From Nesterenkonia natronophila (GTDB lineage Bacteria; Actinomycetota; Actinomycetes; Actinomycetales; Micrococcaceae): a stretch of DNA of 64,000 nucleotides. Shown piece by piece: positions 38,997 to 47,382 of the stretch; position 1 is the first letter of the stretch; each line of letters opens with the position of its first letter. Location of the stretch: assembly GCF_003595215.1 (NCBI RefSeq), contig NZ_QYZP01000001.1, forward strand, positions 930,001 to 994,000, given 5' to 3'. The translations under genes and the position numbers were made by a program. The notes beneath the pieces were generated by a model. It ran no database searches, was not told where the DNA came from, and saw only the letters and a program-made list of their open reading frames with translations.

Positions 38997-39858
38997 GCGG
39001 TTCGCCTCATCCTTCAGCACGGAGAACTACTGGGACCTGTTCCAGCTGGTGCAGAACTCTGTGCTCACCGCGGCGGTACTGGGACTGATGGGTGGAATCA
39101 TCGGCGTCTTCATCAACCTGCGCCGGGCCGGGCTGGTCGTCCACGGGATAGCCGAGATCAGCTTCGCGGGTGCGGCCCTGTTCCTGCTGATGGGACTCGA
39201 TGTTGTGCTCGGTTCGGCGCTGGGAGCAGTCGCGGCTGCGGCCCTGATCGGTGTCTTGAGCATCCGGGACCGGGAGGTCAGTGCTGTCACCGCAGTGCTC
39301 ATGCCTTTCGGCATGGGTCTGGGCATCCTCTTTCTATACCTCTATCAGGGGCGGACAGCCAATCAATTTGGGTTGCTTACGGGCCAGATCGTGGGAGTCG
39401 ACGACATTCAGACCCGGACCCTCATCTCTGTGGCGGTCCTGATCAGTGTCATCATCATCGTGATCTGGCGCCCCCTGATGTTCTCCTCTGTGGACCCGCA
39501 GCTTGCTGCAGCCCGCGGTGTGCATGTGAATCTGCTGACCATCGTCTTCATGGTCCTGCTCGGCGGCGCGGTCGCGATGAGCGTGCAGGTAGTGGGCGCA
39601 TTGTTGGTCCTAGCGCTGCTAGTCGTGCCGAGCGCGGCAGCACTCAAAGTGGCCCGTCGTCCCCTGGTGGTGGTGCTGCTGTCGTGCGGGTTCGCGCTGT
39701 TCTCAGCCGTGGCCGGCATCATGATCGCAATCATGGGCACGGTGCCGATCAGCCCCTACATCACGACTATCAGCTTCCTGATCTACGTGGTGTGCCTGCT
39801 GGTGGGTCGGCGCCAGCGCGCCCGCTACTCCGCTGTGACAGCTGAGGCGATGAACTGA
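38989..39858 (+). CDS. Metal ABC transporter permease (ZnuB-like)
   Basis: ATG 38989 overlaps the ATPase stop by 8 bp and has GGAGGG 8 nt upstream. The 289-residue protein has about eight membrane helices of the ABC-3 type. GIAEISFAGAALFLL is the ATPase-contact region, and VQVVGALLVLALLVVPSAAALKVAR is a family hallmark. It completes the second divalent-metal importer of the window. Its 3' end overlaps the convergent esterase gene by 34 bp. Confidence 0.92.
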   Translation: MIERFASSFSTENYWDLFQLVQNSVLTAAVLGLMGGIIGVFINLRRAGLVVHGIAEISFAGAALFLLMGLDVVLGSALGAVAAAALIGVLSIRDREVSAVTAVLMPFGMGLGILFLYLYQGRTANQFGLLTGQIVGVDDIQTRTLISVAVLISVIIIVIWRPLMFSSVDPQLAAARGVHVNLLTIVFMVLLGGAVAMSVQVVGALLVLALLVVPSAAALKVARRPLVVVLLSCGFALFSAVAGIMIAIMGTVPISPYITTISFLIYVVCLLVGRRQRARYSAVTAEAMN

Positions 39859-40550
39859 GTCGTGCGTCGGCCGACGAGCTCGGAATCGTGGTCAAGCGGC
39901 GCCACATGACGGCTGCGGCGCAGAATCGCCTCATGGGTCTGCGGAACCATGCGCTTCAGCAGGTTCGCTGACGTCGAACCGACCACATTGTCGATCGGTG
40001 ACCGCAGCATCAGCACTGGGGTGCCTGCGTTCGCAAGCGTCGGCAGTGCCGCCCGAGCCTGCGCGAAGACTCGGTCCAACTCTCCCACCGCACGGAGCGG
40101 GGTGACGGGATAAGCCTCTTCGGTGACGTCGGGCTTCGCGATATCCCCAGCGATGGAGGCAATGGTGGGTCGGATTCGGGCCAGAACTCTGGCCAGCCGA
40201 CCGGTGCCCAGTTTCAGCCGCAGGCCCGGATTGATCACGACGACGCCAGCCGAGTTCCTCTTCGCGGCGATCCAGAGTGCCAGGGCCCCTCCCATCGACA
40301 AACCGACGGGGACCACGACCTCGCAGCGAGCACCGAGCCGGTCGTAGGCCTGGGCTACGGCCTCCCAGACAGCCTCGGCGGGAGTGGCAGCCAAGTCTTC
40401 CCATTGGGTTCCGTGCCCTGGGAGCAGCGGCAGCTCCACCTCATAACCGGCAGCAGTCACGGCATCTGCCACTGAGCGCATGGACTCCGGAGTAGAGGTG
40501 AAACCGTGGAGGATGAGGGCACCTGCCCGCACATCTGGGATAGCACTCAC
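39825..40550 (-). CDS. Alpha/beta hydrolase (carboxylesterase/monoacylglycerol lipase-like)
   Basis: GTG at 40548-40550 is taken as the start, 7 bp after the zur stop; the longest frame runs back through zur. The 241-residue protein has the oxyanion loop LILHGFTSTPESM, the nucleophile elbow PVGLSMGGALAL (Ser), an Asp in MLRSPIDNVVG and a late His in RSRHVAPLDHD. The profile is that of Est30-like carboxylesterases. The substrate is unknown. It appears cotranscribed with the zur-like gene upstream. Confidence 0.82.
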   Translation of the reverse strand: MSAIPDVRAGALILHGFTSTPESMRSVADAVTAAGYEVELPLLPGHGTQWEDLAATPAEAVWEAVAQAYDRLGARCEVVVPVGLSMGGALALWIAAKRNSAGVVVINPGLRLKLGTGRLARVLARIRPTIASIAGDIAKPDVTEEAYPVTPLRAVGELDRVFAQARAALPTLANAGTPVLMLRSPIDNVVGSTSANLLKRMVPQTHEAILRRSRHVAPLDHDSELVGRRTTQFIASAVTAE

Positions 40551-40557
40551 ATCCGGA

Positions 40558-40974
40558 CTACACTGAGGAGCAGTTTTGACAGAGACCGTAGACCTCGAGG
40601 GTGTGCCGCACCTCGGTGAAACCGTTCTCCGCGGCAAGTCGACTGACCCATGACTCCATGTCCGGGGCTTCGAACTCGACGGCGAGTCCGCAACTTCGGC
40701 AGACGAGGTGGTGGTGATGCTCCTGTCCGGCGCAGAGGCGATAGATCGCCTCACCGTCATCAGGCCGCAGCACATCCAGCAGGCCTTCCTCCTGGTGAGT
40801 CTGTAGGACGCGGTAAACCGTCGCCAAGGAGACCTTTTCGTCCCTGTCGCTGAGGATTCGGTGGAGCTCCTGAGCAGAGACGAAGTCCTCCAGCTCGCTC
40901 AGGGCGGCCCACACGGCGCGTTTCTGCCGGGTGGATCTGCCTTTCACCTGAGGGGTTGAAATGCTTGTGCTCAT
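40558..40974 (-). CDS. zur: Fur-family repressor, Zur type
   Basis: ATG at 40972-40974 is chosen over an upstream frame. The 138-residue protein has the Fur winged helix (STRQKRAVWAALSELEDFVSAQELHRIL; VSLATVYRVLQTHQEEGLLD), the metal region GQEHHHHLVCRSCG and a C-terminal structural zinc pair CQNC. The EHHHHLVCRSCG form and the two CxxC sites match Zur. The neighbouring metal ABC operon is its obvious target. It is divergent from the HIT gene, with a 62-bp shared spacer. Confidence 0.88.
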   Translation of the reverse strand: MSTSISTPQVKGRSTRQKRAVWAALSELEDFVSAQELHRILSDRDEKVSLATVYRVLQTHQEEGLLDVLRPDDGEAIYRLCAGQEHHHHLVCRSCGLAVEFEAPDMESWVSRLAAENGFTEVRHTLEVYGLCQNCSSV

Positions 40975-41036
40975 GGTGCGATAAGGGTAGCAGGGAACCC
41001 TGTTCACACTGTGGAGTGGACTATAGAGTGGATGTC

Positions 41037-41471
41037 ATGAGTACTGTGTTCAGCAAGGTGATCAGTGGGGAATTTCCGGGCCGTTTCGTCTGGCAGGACG
41101 AGCTGTGCGTCGGCTTGCTCTCAATAGCGCCGCTGGCTTACGGGCACACGCTGGTGGTTCCTCGCACGGAAGTGGACCGCTGGACCGACGCTGACTCTGC
41201 GCTGATGGCTCATCTGAGCACTGTGGCGCACCGCATCGGCAAGGCCCAGGTCGAAGCCTTCGGCTCCGCCCGGGCGGGCCTGGTGATCGCTGGGTATGAG
41301 GTGCCTCACCTGCACCTGCATGTCTGGCCGTCGAATTCGATGGCGGACTTCGACTTTTCCAAGGCTATGGAGGACCCTGACCCTGAGCAGATGGATCAGG
41401 CGGCGGAGAAGCTGCGGGTGGCGCTTCGTCTGATGGGAGATGCGGAGAACGTGCCCGCCGAGAACGACTGA
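41037..41471 (+). CDS. HIT-family nucleotide hydrolase
   Basis: A 144-residue histidine-triad protein. The active site VPHLHLHVWP contains the HxHxHxx triad, and FSKVISGEFPGRFVWQDE is the typical N-terminus. Such proteins hydrolyse AMP-lysine, adenylyl sulfate or similar nucleotide conjugates; the physiological substrate is not known. TAGAGT (41024-41029) lies 7 nt before the ATG, with no Shine-Dalgarno sequence. Confidence 0.9.
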   Translation: MSTVFSKVISGEFPGRFVWQDELCVGLLSIAPLAYGHTLVVPRTEVDRWTDADSALMAHLSTVAHRIGKAQVEAFGSARAGLVIAGYEVPHLHLHVWPSNSMADFDFSKAMEDPDPEQMDQAAEKLRVALRLMGDAENVPAEND

Positions 41472-41552
41472 GGGTCAGCAGTTTCCAGTTCTGAAGCGCC
41501 ACTTCGTCTGACCATCCTGGGCGGGTGAATCCCGATCTTGCGCGTTCCACCG

Positions 41553-41632
41553 ATGACACGGTCTGCGGGGGTCATTCTCCTGCGGACTCGGCTCGCCCCA
41601 CGGGCAGCAGGAGCAACCCCCGCAGATGTCAT
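41553..41632. repeat. 80-bp imperfect inverted repeat between convergent hit and hrpA
   Basis: Three paired blocks: ATGACA (41553-41558) with TGTCAT (41627-41632), CTGCGGGGGT (41563-41572) with ACCCCCGCAG (41616-41625), and CTCCTGC (41577-41583) with GCAGGAG (41607-41613). Small bulges and a 23-nt loop separate them. The right end covers the hrpA stop. There is no T-run. It may act as a bidirectional transcription barrier or an extragenic palindromic element. The remaining part of the 157-bp spacer shows nothing else. Confidence 0.75.
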
Positions 41633-44600
41633 GGGGTCTGCGCTCCGGCATGCTTGACGGCACGGCGAATGCGCTTGGCGCTCACCGGTTGTGTGGTACC
41701 CAACGGTTGGGCGAAGAAGTTGACTCGCAGCTCTTCGATCATCCACTTCACCCCGGCCAGCTCGGCAGGCACGGGCAGCTGTTGGGGGACCGCTTCCAAC
41801 GCTGCGTCGAACTCATCCTCCAGCTGTTGGACCTGCTGCATATCTGTCGTATCCCGCGCCACGCCCTGCCCGGACTCGAGTCGGTCCAACCGGAGCAGCA
41901 TTGCTCTGAAGTATCGCGGAAGGTGCCGCATCTGTGTGACTCCGGTGCTGACCACGAACCCCGGGAAGACCAGTTGCTCCGCCTGCGCCTGCATATCGGA
42001 TACCGCAGGTCGCAGCGCTGCGGACTTCACAGAGCTGAGTCGGGCCCGGACCTCGGTATGCAGCGTGAGAACCTGTGCCAGGACGTCGGTCAGCGACAGC
42101 ACGCTCTCAATCAGCTCCGCTTGAGTCTGCCGGGCAAGTCTCTCGAAGGATTCGGCGGTGAACGGCAGGTCTTCAGGCACCAGGTGATCCAATACTGCAG
42201 TGGTCGATTCGTTCACCAGGTCCTCCACATCACCGAACTGCCCGAATGCCAACCGCTCCCTGTTGCTGAGGTGGTCCACCACATAGCGCTGCGGGGAGGG
42301 GAGAACAGAGCGCATCAGCACCACCACGCCGCGCCGATGGGTACGGGACTGTTCCGCTGGGGACTGGGTGATGGTCATCCGCACGCCGTGGACATCATGC
42401 TTATCTGAGGGATCGGGTGTGAGTGCGGGGTAGCCGGTGATCTGCCGACCCTCCGCAGCTCCCTTCACCTGCCGGGAAATGGTCCCGAAAGTCCACGATG
42501 TCTGGTGGCGCTGTGAGAGGTCCACGCCAAGCGGCGCGGGCTCGGGTGCGCCAGAGGTCTTATCGGGGGACGGGGAAGCATTGCTGGTGACCGAACGGCC
42601 GATCGCTTCGCGGCTCTCCCCGCTGAAGCGAACCTGCAGTTCGGTCAGGTCGAACCCGGAGTCCAGGATGCGGCCACGGTCACTGACCACCCCGAAGGTG
42701 AATCGGAGGTGGTCTGGAAGGGCGTCGAAGTCCAGGTCCTCAGGTTCCACCACAACACCTCTTAGCCTTCGCAGAACTGTGGCGAGGGCGAGGCGCAGCG
42801 GTGTGGACGCGGCGTCGTACTCATCCTCCAGCAAATAGCGAGCCTGAGCTGCCACATCTGGCGCGGGCACGAAGTTGCGCCGCAGCTGCTTGGGCATGGA
42901 CCGGATCAGTGCGGTGATCATCTCGGTGCGTCGGCCGGGAATGAACCACTCGAAGCGGTGGGGTTCCAGTTGGTTCAGAAACAGCACGGGGATGCGCACG
43001 GTGACGCCAGCTTCGTAGGCGTAAGTCAGTTCCAACTGTAGACCGCCGTGGTCGAAATGTTCCGGGAAGGCCTCCGGGTCCACCTGGTCGGCCTCTGGGG
43101 CCAGCAGAGCAGCATCTGGCAGGTCCAACAGATCGGGGGTCTGATCGCGCTGTTTCTTCCACCAGGTGTCAAAGGCGCGTTGGGAGGTAATGTGCTTGGG
43201 CAGGCGTTCGGCGAAGAACTCGACCAGATGGTGATCCGCTGCGCGGAGGTCTTTGCGGCGCGTGCGGTCCTCGAGTTCGGCGATTTCTTTGAAACGAGCG
43301 CGGTTGCGCTTGTCGAAGTGGTGGCGGGTGTTCCAATCGCCCTCGATCAGCGCATGACGAATGAACTCCTGGGCGGCGAACTCAGGATCGAAGCTCCCGT
43401 AGAGCACGTTCCGGTCGGCGACGATGGGAACACCGAACAGTGTGACCCGCTCAGTGGCGACCACTGCCCCGCGTTTGGCAGACCACACGGGGTCGCTGTA
43501 GCTGCGCTTCACCAGGTGCCCACCGACCTCTTCGGCCCAGGCCGGCTCCACCGCCGCCACCCCGCGTGCCCACAGCCGGGAGGTCTCCACCAGCTCCGCA
43601 GCCATCACCATGTCGGGGTTCTTCTTGAACAGTCCTGAGCCGGGAAAGATTGCGAACCGGGTGCCGCGGGCGCCCTGATATTCGCGGGTTCTTGGACTGT
43701 AGAGGCCGAGGTGGCTGAGCAGACCCGCCAGCAGGGATTTATGGATCGCATCATGCTTGCCCACATGCTCCACCGGATCCCTGGTGCGGATGCGTCGGGT
43801 GGAGAGTCTGCTCTGCTGGGCAAGCTCCCCGAGTTGGTGGACCAAGTCCTGCCATTCGCGGATGCGCAGCCAGTTCAGATACTCGCGGCGGCACAGTTTC
43901 CGGAACTGGCTGGAGGAAATCTCAGCCTGCCGTTCGCCGATGTAGCGCCAAAGGTTCAGCAGCGCGGAGAAGTCGGACCTGTCATCTGCAAACCTCGCGT
44001 GCAACTGGTCTGCGGTGTCCCGGTGCTCGGCGGGGCGCTCGCGCACATCTTGGATGGAGAGGCCGGCCGCCAGTACGGTCACCTCGGTGAGACAGTCGCG
44101 GCTGGAGGCCTCCACCATCATGCGGGCCAGCCGGGGATCCACCGGCAGCTGGGCGACGCGGCGGCCGGTGGGCGTCACCCGACCCGAGCGTTCTAGAGCG
44201 CCGAGCTCTGAGAGAAGGCGCACGGCGTCGTTGACGGCCTTCGCCTCTGGTTTCTGGACGAAGGGGAAATCGAGTAGCTCCCGGGGCGTGCGAGTGATGC
44301 CCATCGAGGACATCTGCAGCAACACACTGGCCAGAGAGGTGCGCAGGATTTCCGGATCGGTGAACTCCGGACGGGATTCGAAGTCCTCCTGGGAATACAG
44401 CCTGATGCAGATACCGTCGCTGGTGCGTCCGCATCGTCCGGCGCGCTGGTTTGCGCTGGCTTGGCTGATCGGCTCGATCGGGAGCCGCTGCACCTTGGTG
44501 CGGGGGGAGTAGCGAGAGATCCGCGCGGTGCCTGAGTCGATGACGTACTTGATTCCCGGTACCGTCAGCGAGGTCTCGGCCACGTTGGTGGCCAACACGA

Positions 44601-45504
44601 TGCGCCTGCGTCCGCCGGGGTGGAAGACTCGCTTCTGCTCCTGCAGGGACAGTCGTCCAAAGAGCGGAAGAATTTCCGAGCCGTGGAGCCGTCGATGGTT
44701 CTTGATAATTTCGCTCAGGGCCTCGGCGGCGTCGCGGATTTCGCGCTCGCCGGGAAAGAACACCAGGATGTCACCGTCAGGTTCAGCACTGAGCTCGACC
44801 ACAGCGTCGCAGATTGCATCGAGTTCGTCGCGATCCTCAGGCTGAGCTGTGCTCGTGCTGTCGGTATCCTCCAGGTCCAGCACTGGGCGGTAACGGACCT
44901 CCACCGGATAGGTGCGGCCGGAGACTTCGATGATGGGACAATCGCCGAAGTGTTCGCTGAAGCGCTCCGGGTCGATAGTTGCTGAAGTGACCACGACTTT
45001 GAGATCGGAACGTTCGGCGAGGACCCGCTTCAGGTAGCCAAGGATCACGTCGATGTTCAGGCTGCGCTCGTGTGCTTCATCGATGATGATGGCGGAGTAC
45101 TTACGCAATTGAGGATCACGCTGGATCTCCGCCAGCAGAATCCCGTCAGTCATGAGTTTTACTGAGGTGTCCTGACCGACTTCTGCGGTGAATCGGACTT
45201 GGTACCCGACGGTACTGCCGATATCCGAGCCGAGCTCATCGGCCAAACGTTCAGCCACAGACCGTGCGGCCAGCCGCCGCGGCTGAGTATGCCCGATCAA
45301 GCCCTTGCGGTGCTCACCCAGCTCCAGAAGCATCTTCGGCAGCTGCGTGGTCTTCCCTGAGCCGGTTTCTCCGGCAATGACCACAACTTGGTGCTCGCGA
45401 AGGGCCCCAAGGATCGCGGTGCGCTCTTGGGTGACGGGTAGCTGCTCGGGGTAGTTGAGGCTCTCCGCAGTGAAGGCGGGGGAGGTGCAGGAAGTGACGG
45501 GCAT
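41629..45504 (-). CDS. hrpA: ATP-dependent RNA helicase HrpA
   Basis: A 1291-residue DEAH-box helicase. ATG at 45502-45504 is preferred to a TTG three codons upstream. Motif I GETGSGKTTQLP (about residues 42-53), motif II DEAHERS, motif III TSATID, motif VI QRAGRCGR, then the HA2 and OB domains and a large C-terminal DUF3418 region. HrpA unwinds mRNA and is linked to rescue of stalled or collided ribosomes in E. coli. The length matches the family (about 1300). It is monocistronic, with tRNA-Leu upstream on the opposite strand. Confidence 0.95.
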   Translation of the reverse strand: MPVTSCTSPAFTAESLNYPEQLPVTQERTAILGALREHQVVVIAGETGSGKTTQLPKMLLELGEHRKGLIGHTQPRRLAARSVAERLADELGSDIGSTVGYQVRFTAEVGQDTSVKLMTDGILLAEIQRDPQLRKYSAIIIDEAHERSLNIDVILGYLKRVLAERSDLKVVVTSATIDPERFSEHFGDCPIIEVSGRTYPVEVRYRPVLDLEDTDSTSTAQPEDRDELDAICDAVVELSAEPDGDILVFFPGEREIRDAAEALSEIIKNHRRLHGSEILPLFGRLSLQEQKRVFHPGGRRRIVLATNVAETSLTVPGIKYVIDSGTARISRYSPRTKVQRLPIEPISQASANQRAGRCGRTSDGICIRLYSQEDFESRPEFTDPEILRTSLASVLLQMSSMGITRTPRELLDFPFVQKPEAKAVNDAVRLLSELGALERSGRVTPTGRRVAQLPVDPRLARMMVEASSRDCLTEVTVLAAGLSIQDVRERPAEHRDTADQLHARFADDRSDFSALLNLWRYIGERQAEISSSQFRKLCRREYLNWLRIREWQDLVHQLGELAQQSRLSTRRIRTRDPVEHVGKHDAIHKSLLAGLLSHLGLYSPRTREYQGARGTRFAIFPGSGLFKKNPDMVMAAELVETSRLWARGVAAVEPAWAEEVGGHLVKRSYSDPVWSAKRGAVVATERVTLFGVPIVADRNVLYGSFDPEFAAQEFIRHALIEGDWNTRHHFDKRNRARFKEIAELEDRTRRKDLRAADHHLVEFFAERLPKHITSQRAFDTWWKKQRDQTPDLLDLPDAALLAPEADQVDPEAFPEHFDHGGLQLELTYAYEAGVTVRIPVLFLNQLEPHRFEWFIPGRRTEMITALIRSMPKQLRRNFVPAPDVAAQARYLLEDEYDAASTPLRLALATVLRRLRGVVVEPEDLDFDALPDHLRFTFGVVSDRGRILDSGFDLTELQVRFSGESREAIGRSVTSNASPSPDKTSGAPEPAPLGVDLSQRHQTSWTFGTISRQVKGAAEGRQITGYPALTPDPSDKHDVHGVRMTITQSPAEQSRTHRRGVVVLMRSVLPSPQRYVVDHLSNRERLAFGQFGDVEDLVNESTTAVLDHLVPEDLPFTAESFERLARQTQAELIESVLSLTDVLAQVLTLHTEVRARLSSVKSAALRPAVSDMQAQAEQLVFPGFVVSTGVTQMRHLPRYFRAMLLRLDRLESGQGVARDTTDMQQVQQLEDEFDAALEAVPQQLPVPAELAGVKWMIEELRVNFFAQPLGTTQPVSAKRIRRAVKHAGAQTP

Positions 45505-45632
45505 ATCGTTCAAAGTCTATCGGTCGGCGGGATTAGGAACTTCAGCCGTGGTCGGGTTAGGATAATTTTCGCTGTTTTCAGCAGTTTGAGGCTCCCAGGG
45601 GCTCGGAGAAATCCGGGATAACGGGGGCCATT

Positions 45633-45716
<84 letters not shown>

Positions 45717-45727
45717 CATATCGACAG

Positions 45728-45765
45728 TTAGGGCCCTCAACCTTCGGGTGGGGCCCTAACTTTTT
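45728..45765 (+). terminator. Rho-independent terminator of tRNA-Leu
   Basis: TTAGGGCCC (45728-45736) pairs with GGGCCCTAA (45751-45759), with an inner ACC-TTCG-GGT hairpin, followed by CTTTTT. Confidence 0.93.
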
Positions 45766-45851
45766 CTCTGCCACCGGCAGGTTTGGGTTCCCCCTCAGTT
45801 CACTTCTCGTGGATGCCAGTCAGCTGCCCATGTTCGAGATTGCACTCACGC

Positions 45852-45867
45852 ATACCCCATGGGGTAT
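45852..45867. promoter_or_regulatory. CsoR/CstR-type operator 1, overlapping the -10 box
   Basis: ATACCCCATGGGGTAT is a perfect 16-bp palindrome with the C-tract/G-tract form bound by CsoR-family repressors. Its right end runs into TATAGT (45865-45870), a good -10 box; TTGCAC (45840-45845) is the possible -35 at a long 19-bp spacing. A bound repressor would cover the core promoter. Confidence 0.7.
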
Positions 45868-45886
45868 AGTAGTCTCGTTCATGACG

Positions 45887-45902
45887 ATACCCACCTGGGT
45901 AT
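45887..45902. promoter_or_regulatory. CsoR/CstR-type operator 2, downstream of the promoter
   Basis: ATACCCACCTGGGTAT has 6-bp ATACCC/GGGTAT arms around ACCT. Its centre is 35 bp from that of the first operator, in the untranslated leader of the small Cys-rich gene. Confidence 0.7.
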
Positions 45903-45937
45903 ACGGGGTTGGTTGAAGAAGTGATGAGGAGAACGTT

Positions 45938-46123
45938 ATGTGCCGAGCGGTTACTTGCCGTACGTGTGGCAAGACAACGTGGGCGGGATGCGGGCAGCAT
46001 GTCGCGACGGTGAAGAAGAACGTGCCTGCACGTGAATGGTGCAACGGTGAGCACACTGCAGCTCAGCTAGAGTCTGCCGGTGCCAACAGGGGCGGCTTCT
46101 TCGCCCGACTGTTGCGCCGCTGA
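45938..46123 (+). CDS. Small Cys-rich protein of unknown function (MCRAVTCxxCGKTTWAGCGQH family)
   Basis: A 61-residue protein. ATG 45938 has GAGGAG at 45926-45931 with a 6-nt spacer. The N-terminal MCRAVTCRTCGKTTWAGCGQHV has Cys2, Cys7, Cys10 and Cys18 and a His, a likely metal or thiol site; Cys35 lies in EWCNGEH. The C-terminus (GGFFARLLRR) is a short basic amphipathic tail. I recall similar short hypothetical proteins in many actinobacteria and proteobacteria, but no function. The two operators ahead of it suggest induction by copper or by reactive sulfur species through a CsoR-family repressor, whose gene is not in the window. Confidence 0.85.
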   Translation: MCRAVTCRTCGKTTWAGCGQHVATVKKNVPAREWCNGEHTAAQLESAGANRGGFFARLLRR

Positions 46124-46137
46124 ACTCAGGATTCTTA

Positions 46138-46851
46138 TCAGCTGGGAGGGCCCCCTGGGCCTCTTGCGCCTGTCCCTTTCTTGACGGAGGCGTACATGTC
46201 GACATACTGCTGCCCGGAAAGCCGCATGATCTGCGACATGATCTTGTCAGTGACTGCCCTTTGGGCAAAGCGATCGTCGGCGTTGGGGTAATAGGCGTCG
46301 AAGTGCAGCGGCTCTCCGATGATCAAACCCACTCGGTGAATTCGAGGCACGGTGCGGTCAATGGGCTGGACCTTATCAGTGCCAATCAGCGCCATGGGTA
46401 TCACCGGCACCTGGGTGCGCAGAGCCAGCTGCGCCACCCCCAGCTTTCCTCGGTAGAGTCGGCCGTCGGGGCTCCTAGTGCCTTCCGGGTAAATCCCGAG
46501 CAGATCTCCGCGGCGTAGTGCCCCCTCGCCAGCGGCGAGCGAGTTCTGGCTAGCGGCGCCACCTGACCGATCCATAGGAATCTGCCCGGTGATGTCAAAG
46601 AACCAGCGGTTCCACTTTCCAGCGAAGCCCCTGCCCTTCCAGTAGTCGTTCTTCGCCAGGAACCTCACCGGTCGCGGGACCACCACTGGGATGAACACTG
46701 AGTCAGAGAAGGACATGTGGTTCGACGCAAGAATGGCGGCGCCTTCGGAAGGAATATTGTCCAAACCCTTTACCCAGGGGCGAAAAACAGTGTTGACGGC
46801 CGGCCCGACCACGAACCTCTTGGCATTTCGGTAAAACAGCAACGACGCCAC
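46138..46851 (-). CDS. plsC: 1-acyl-sn-glycerol-3-phosphate acyltransferase family protein
   Basis: A 237-residue PlsC-type acyltransferase. Block I is SNHMSFSDS (catalytic His and Asp), block III is IYPEGTRSPDG, and block IV is VPVIPMALIG. It transfers an acyl chain to lysophosphatidic acid in phospholipid synthesis at the inner face of the membrane. A C-terminal Gly/Pro-rich tail follows. The position near fadD and aroG matches the plsC of the related M. tuberculosis neighbourhood. It is divergent from the next small membrane-protein gene. Confidence 0.9.
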   Translation of the reverse strand: MASLLFYRNAKRFVVGPAVNTVFRPWVKGLDNIPSEGAAILASNHMSFSDSVFIPVVVPRPVRFLAKNDYWKGRGFAGKWNRWFFDITGQIPMDRSGGAASQNSLAAGEGALRRGDLLGIYPEGTRSPDGRLYRGKLGVAQLALRTQVPVIPMALIGTDKVQPIDRTVPRIHRVGLIIGEPLHFDAYYPNADDRFAQRAVTDKIMSQIMRLSGQQYVDMYASVKKGTGARGPGGPPS

Positions 46852-46922
46852 GGTCAGACTCTCTCTCTCGGGCTGGCGGACATCGCTACTACTCTACTGG
46901 CGCGAGCCGATAGTCTGGTCCT

Positions 46923-47288
46923 ATGAGCAACCGACGTGAGGGTGGGTCCCACCACAGGCGCAGCACGGCCCGTCCGCAGCCAGGACGCCCGGTCCCCAAG
47001 AACCTTGGTCAGCGTGGACCCCGCGACTTCAGCCCAGCCGCGGAAGAGGATGACTTTCGCCCTCCGAACCCCAAGAGTCCGGTGGCCGGAGCCAAGCCGG
47101 GCGTTGTCATCGGTGCACTGCTGGCCCTTGGTGGGATCCTCTGTCTGATCGTCTTTCCCTTCCTCCCGGTGAGCTTCCCAGGGTGGACGACTGCCGCCCT
47201 TATCGGCGTCATCCTCCTAGGCCTCGTAGTCCTGTTCTTGAACCTGCCCGCTAGGCGGGCAGGTTCAGACGACGGCGCGCGCGTCTGA
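46923..47288 (+). CDS. Small membrane protein of unknown function
   Basis: A 121-residue protein. The first 58 residues are polar, rich in Arg, Pro and Ser, and look disordered. Two membrane helices follow (about 60-80 and 88-108), joined by a Pro/Gly turn (FLPVSFPGW), then a short tail. I do not recognise a named family. It is transcribed away from plsC. Its last 50 bases contain a perfect 12-bp hairpin. Confidence 0.7.
   Translation: MSNRREGGSHHRRSTARPQPGRPVPKNLGQRGPRDFSPAAEEDDFRPPNPKSPVAGAKPGVVIGALLALGGILCLIVFPFLPVSFPGWTTAALIGVILLGLVVLFLNLPARRAGSDDGARV
47240..47266. repeat. Perfect 12-bp inverted repeat inside the 3' end of the small membrane-protein gene
   Basis: GAACCTGCCCGC (47240-47251) and GCGGGCAGGTTC (47255-47266) are exact complements separated by TAG. 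The stem is very GC-rich and lies in codons for NLPARRAGS. No T-run follows, so it is not a standard terminator, though it could slow transcription or stabilise the 3' end. Confidence 0.7.
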
Positions 47289-47382
47289 GCTGAGAGCGGT
47301 GGTGCTGGTAGTGTGAACTGCAGCACATATACTGGGTAGTAAGTACAGATTGTCAGTACATCCCCTGGGAGGAGAAGGACCT

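Noticed and set aside
41475..41663. Cys-rich minus-strand reading frame (HDICGGCSCCPWG) between hit and hrpA
   Set aside because: It coincides with the 80-bp inverted repeat, overlaps the hrpA end, lacks a ribosome-binding site and looks like a by-product of the GC-rich arms.
47350..47382. TTG start of the fatty-acid--CoA ligase at 47350
   Set aside because: It would place the strong GGAGGAGAAGGA ribosome-binding site inside the gene; GTG 47383 directly follows that site.
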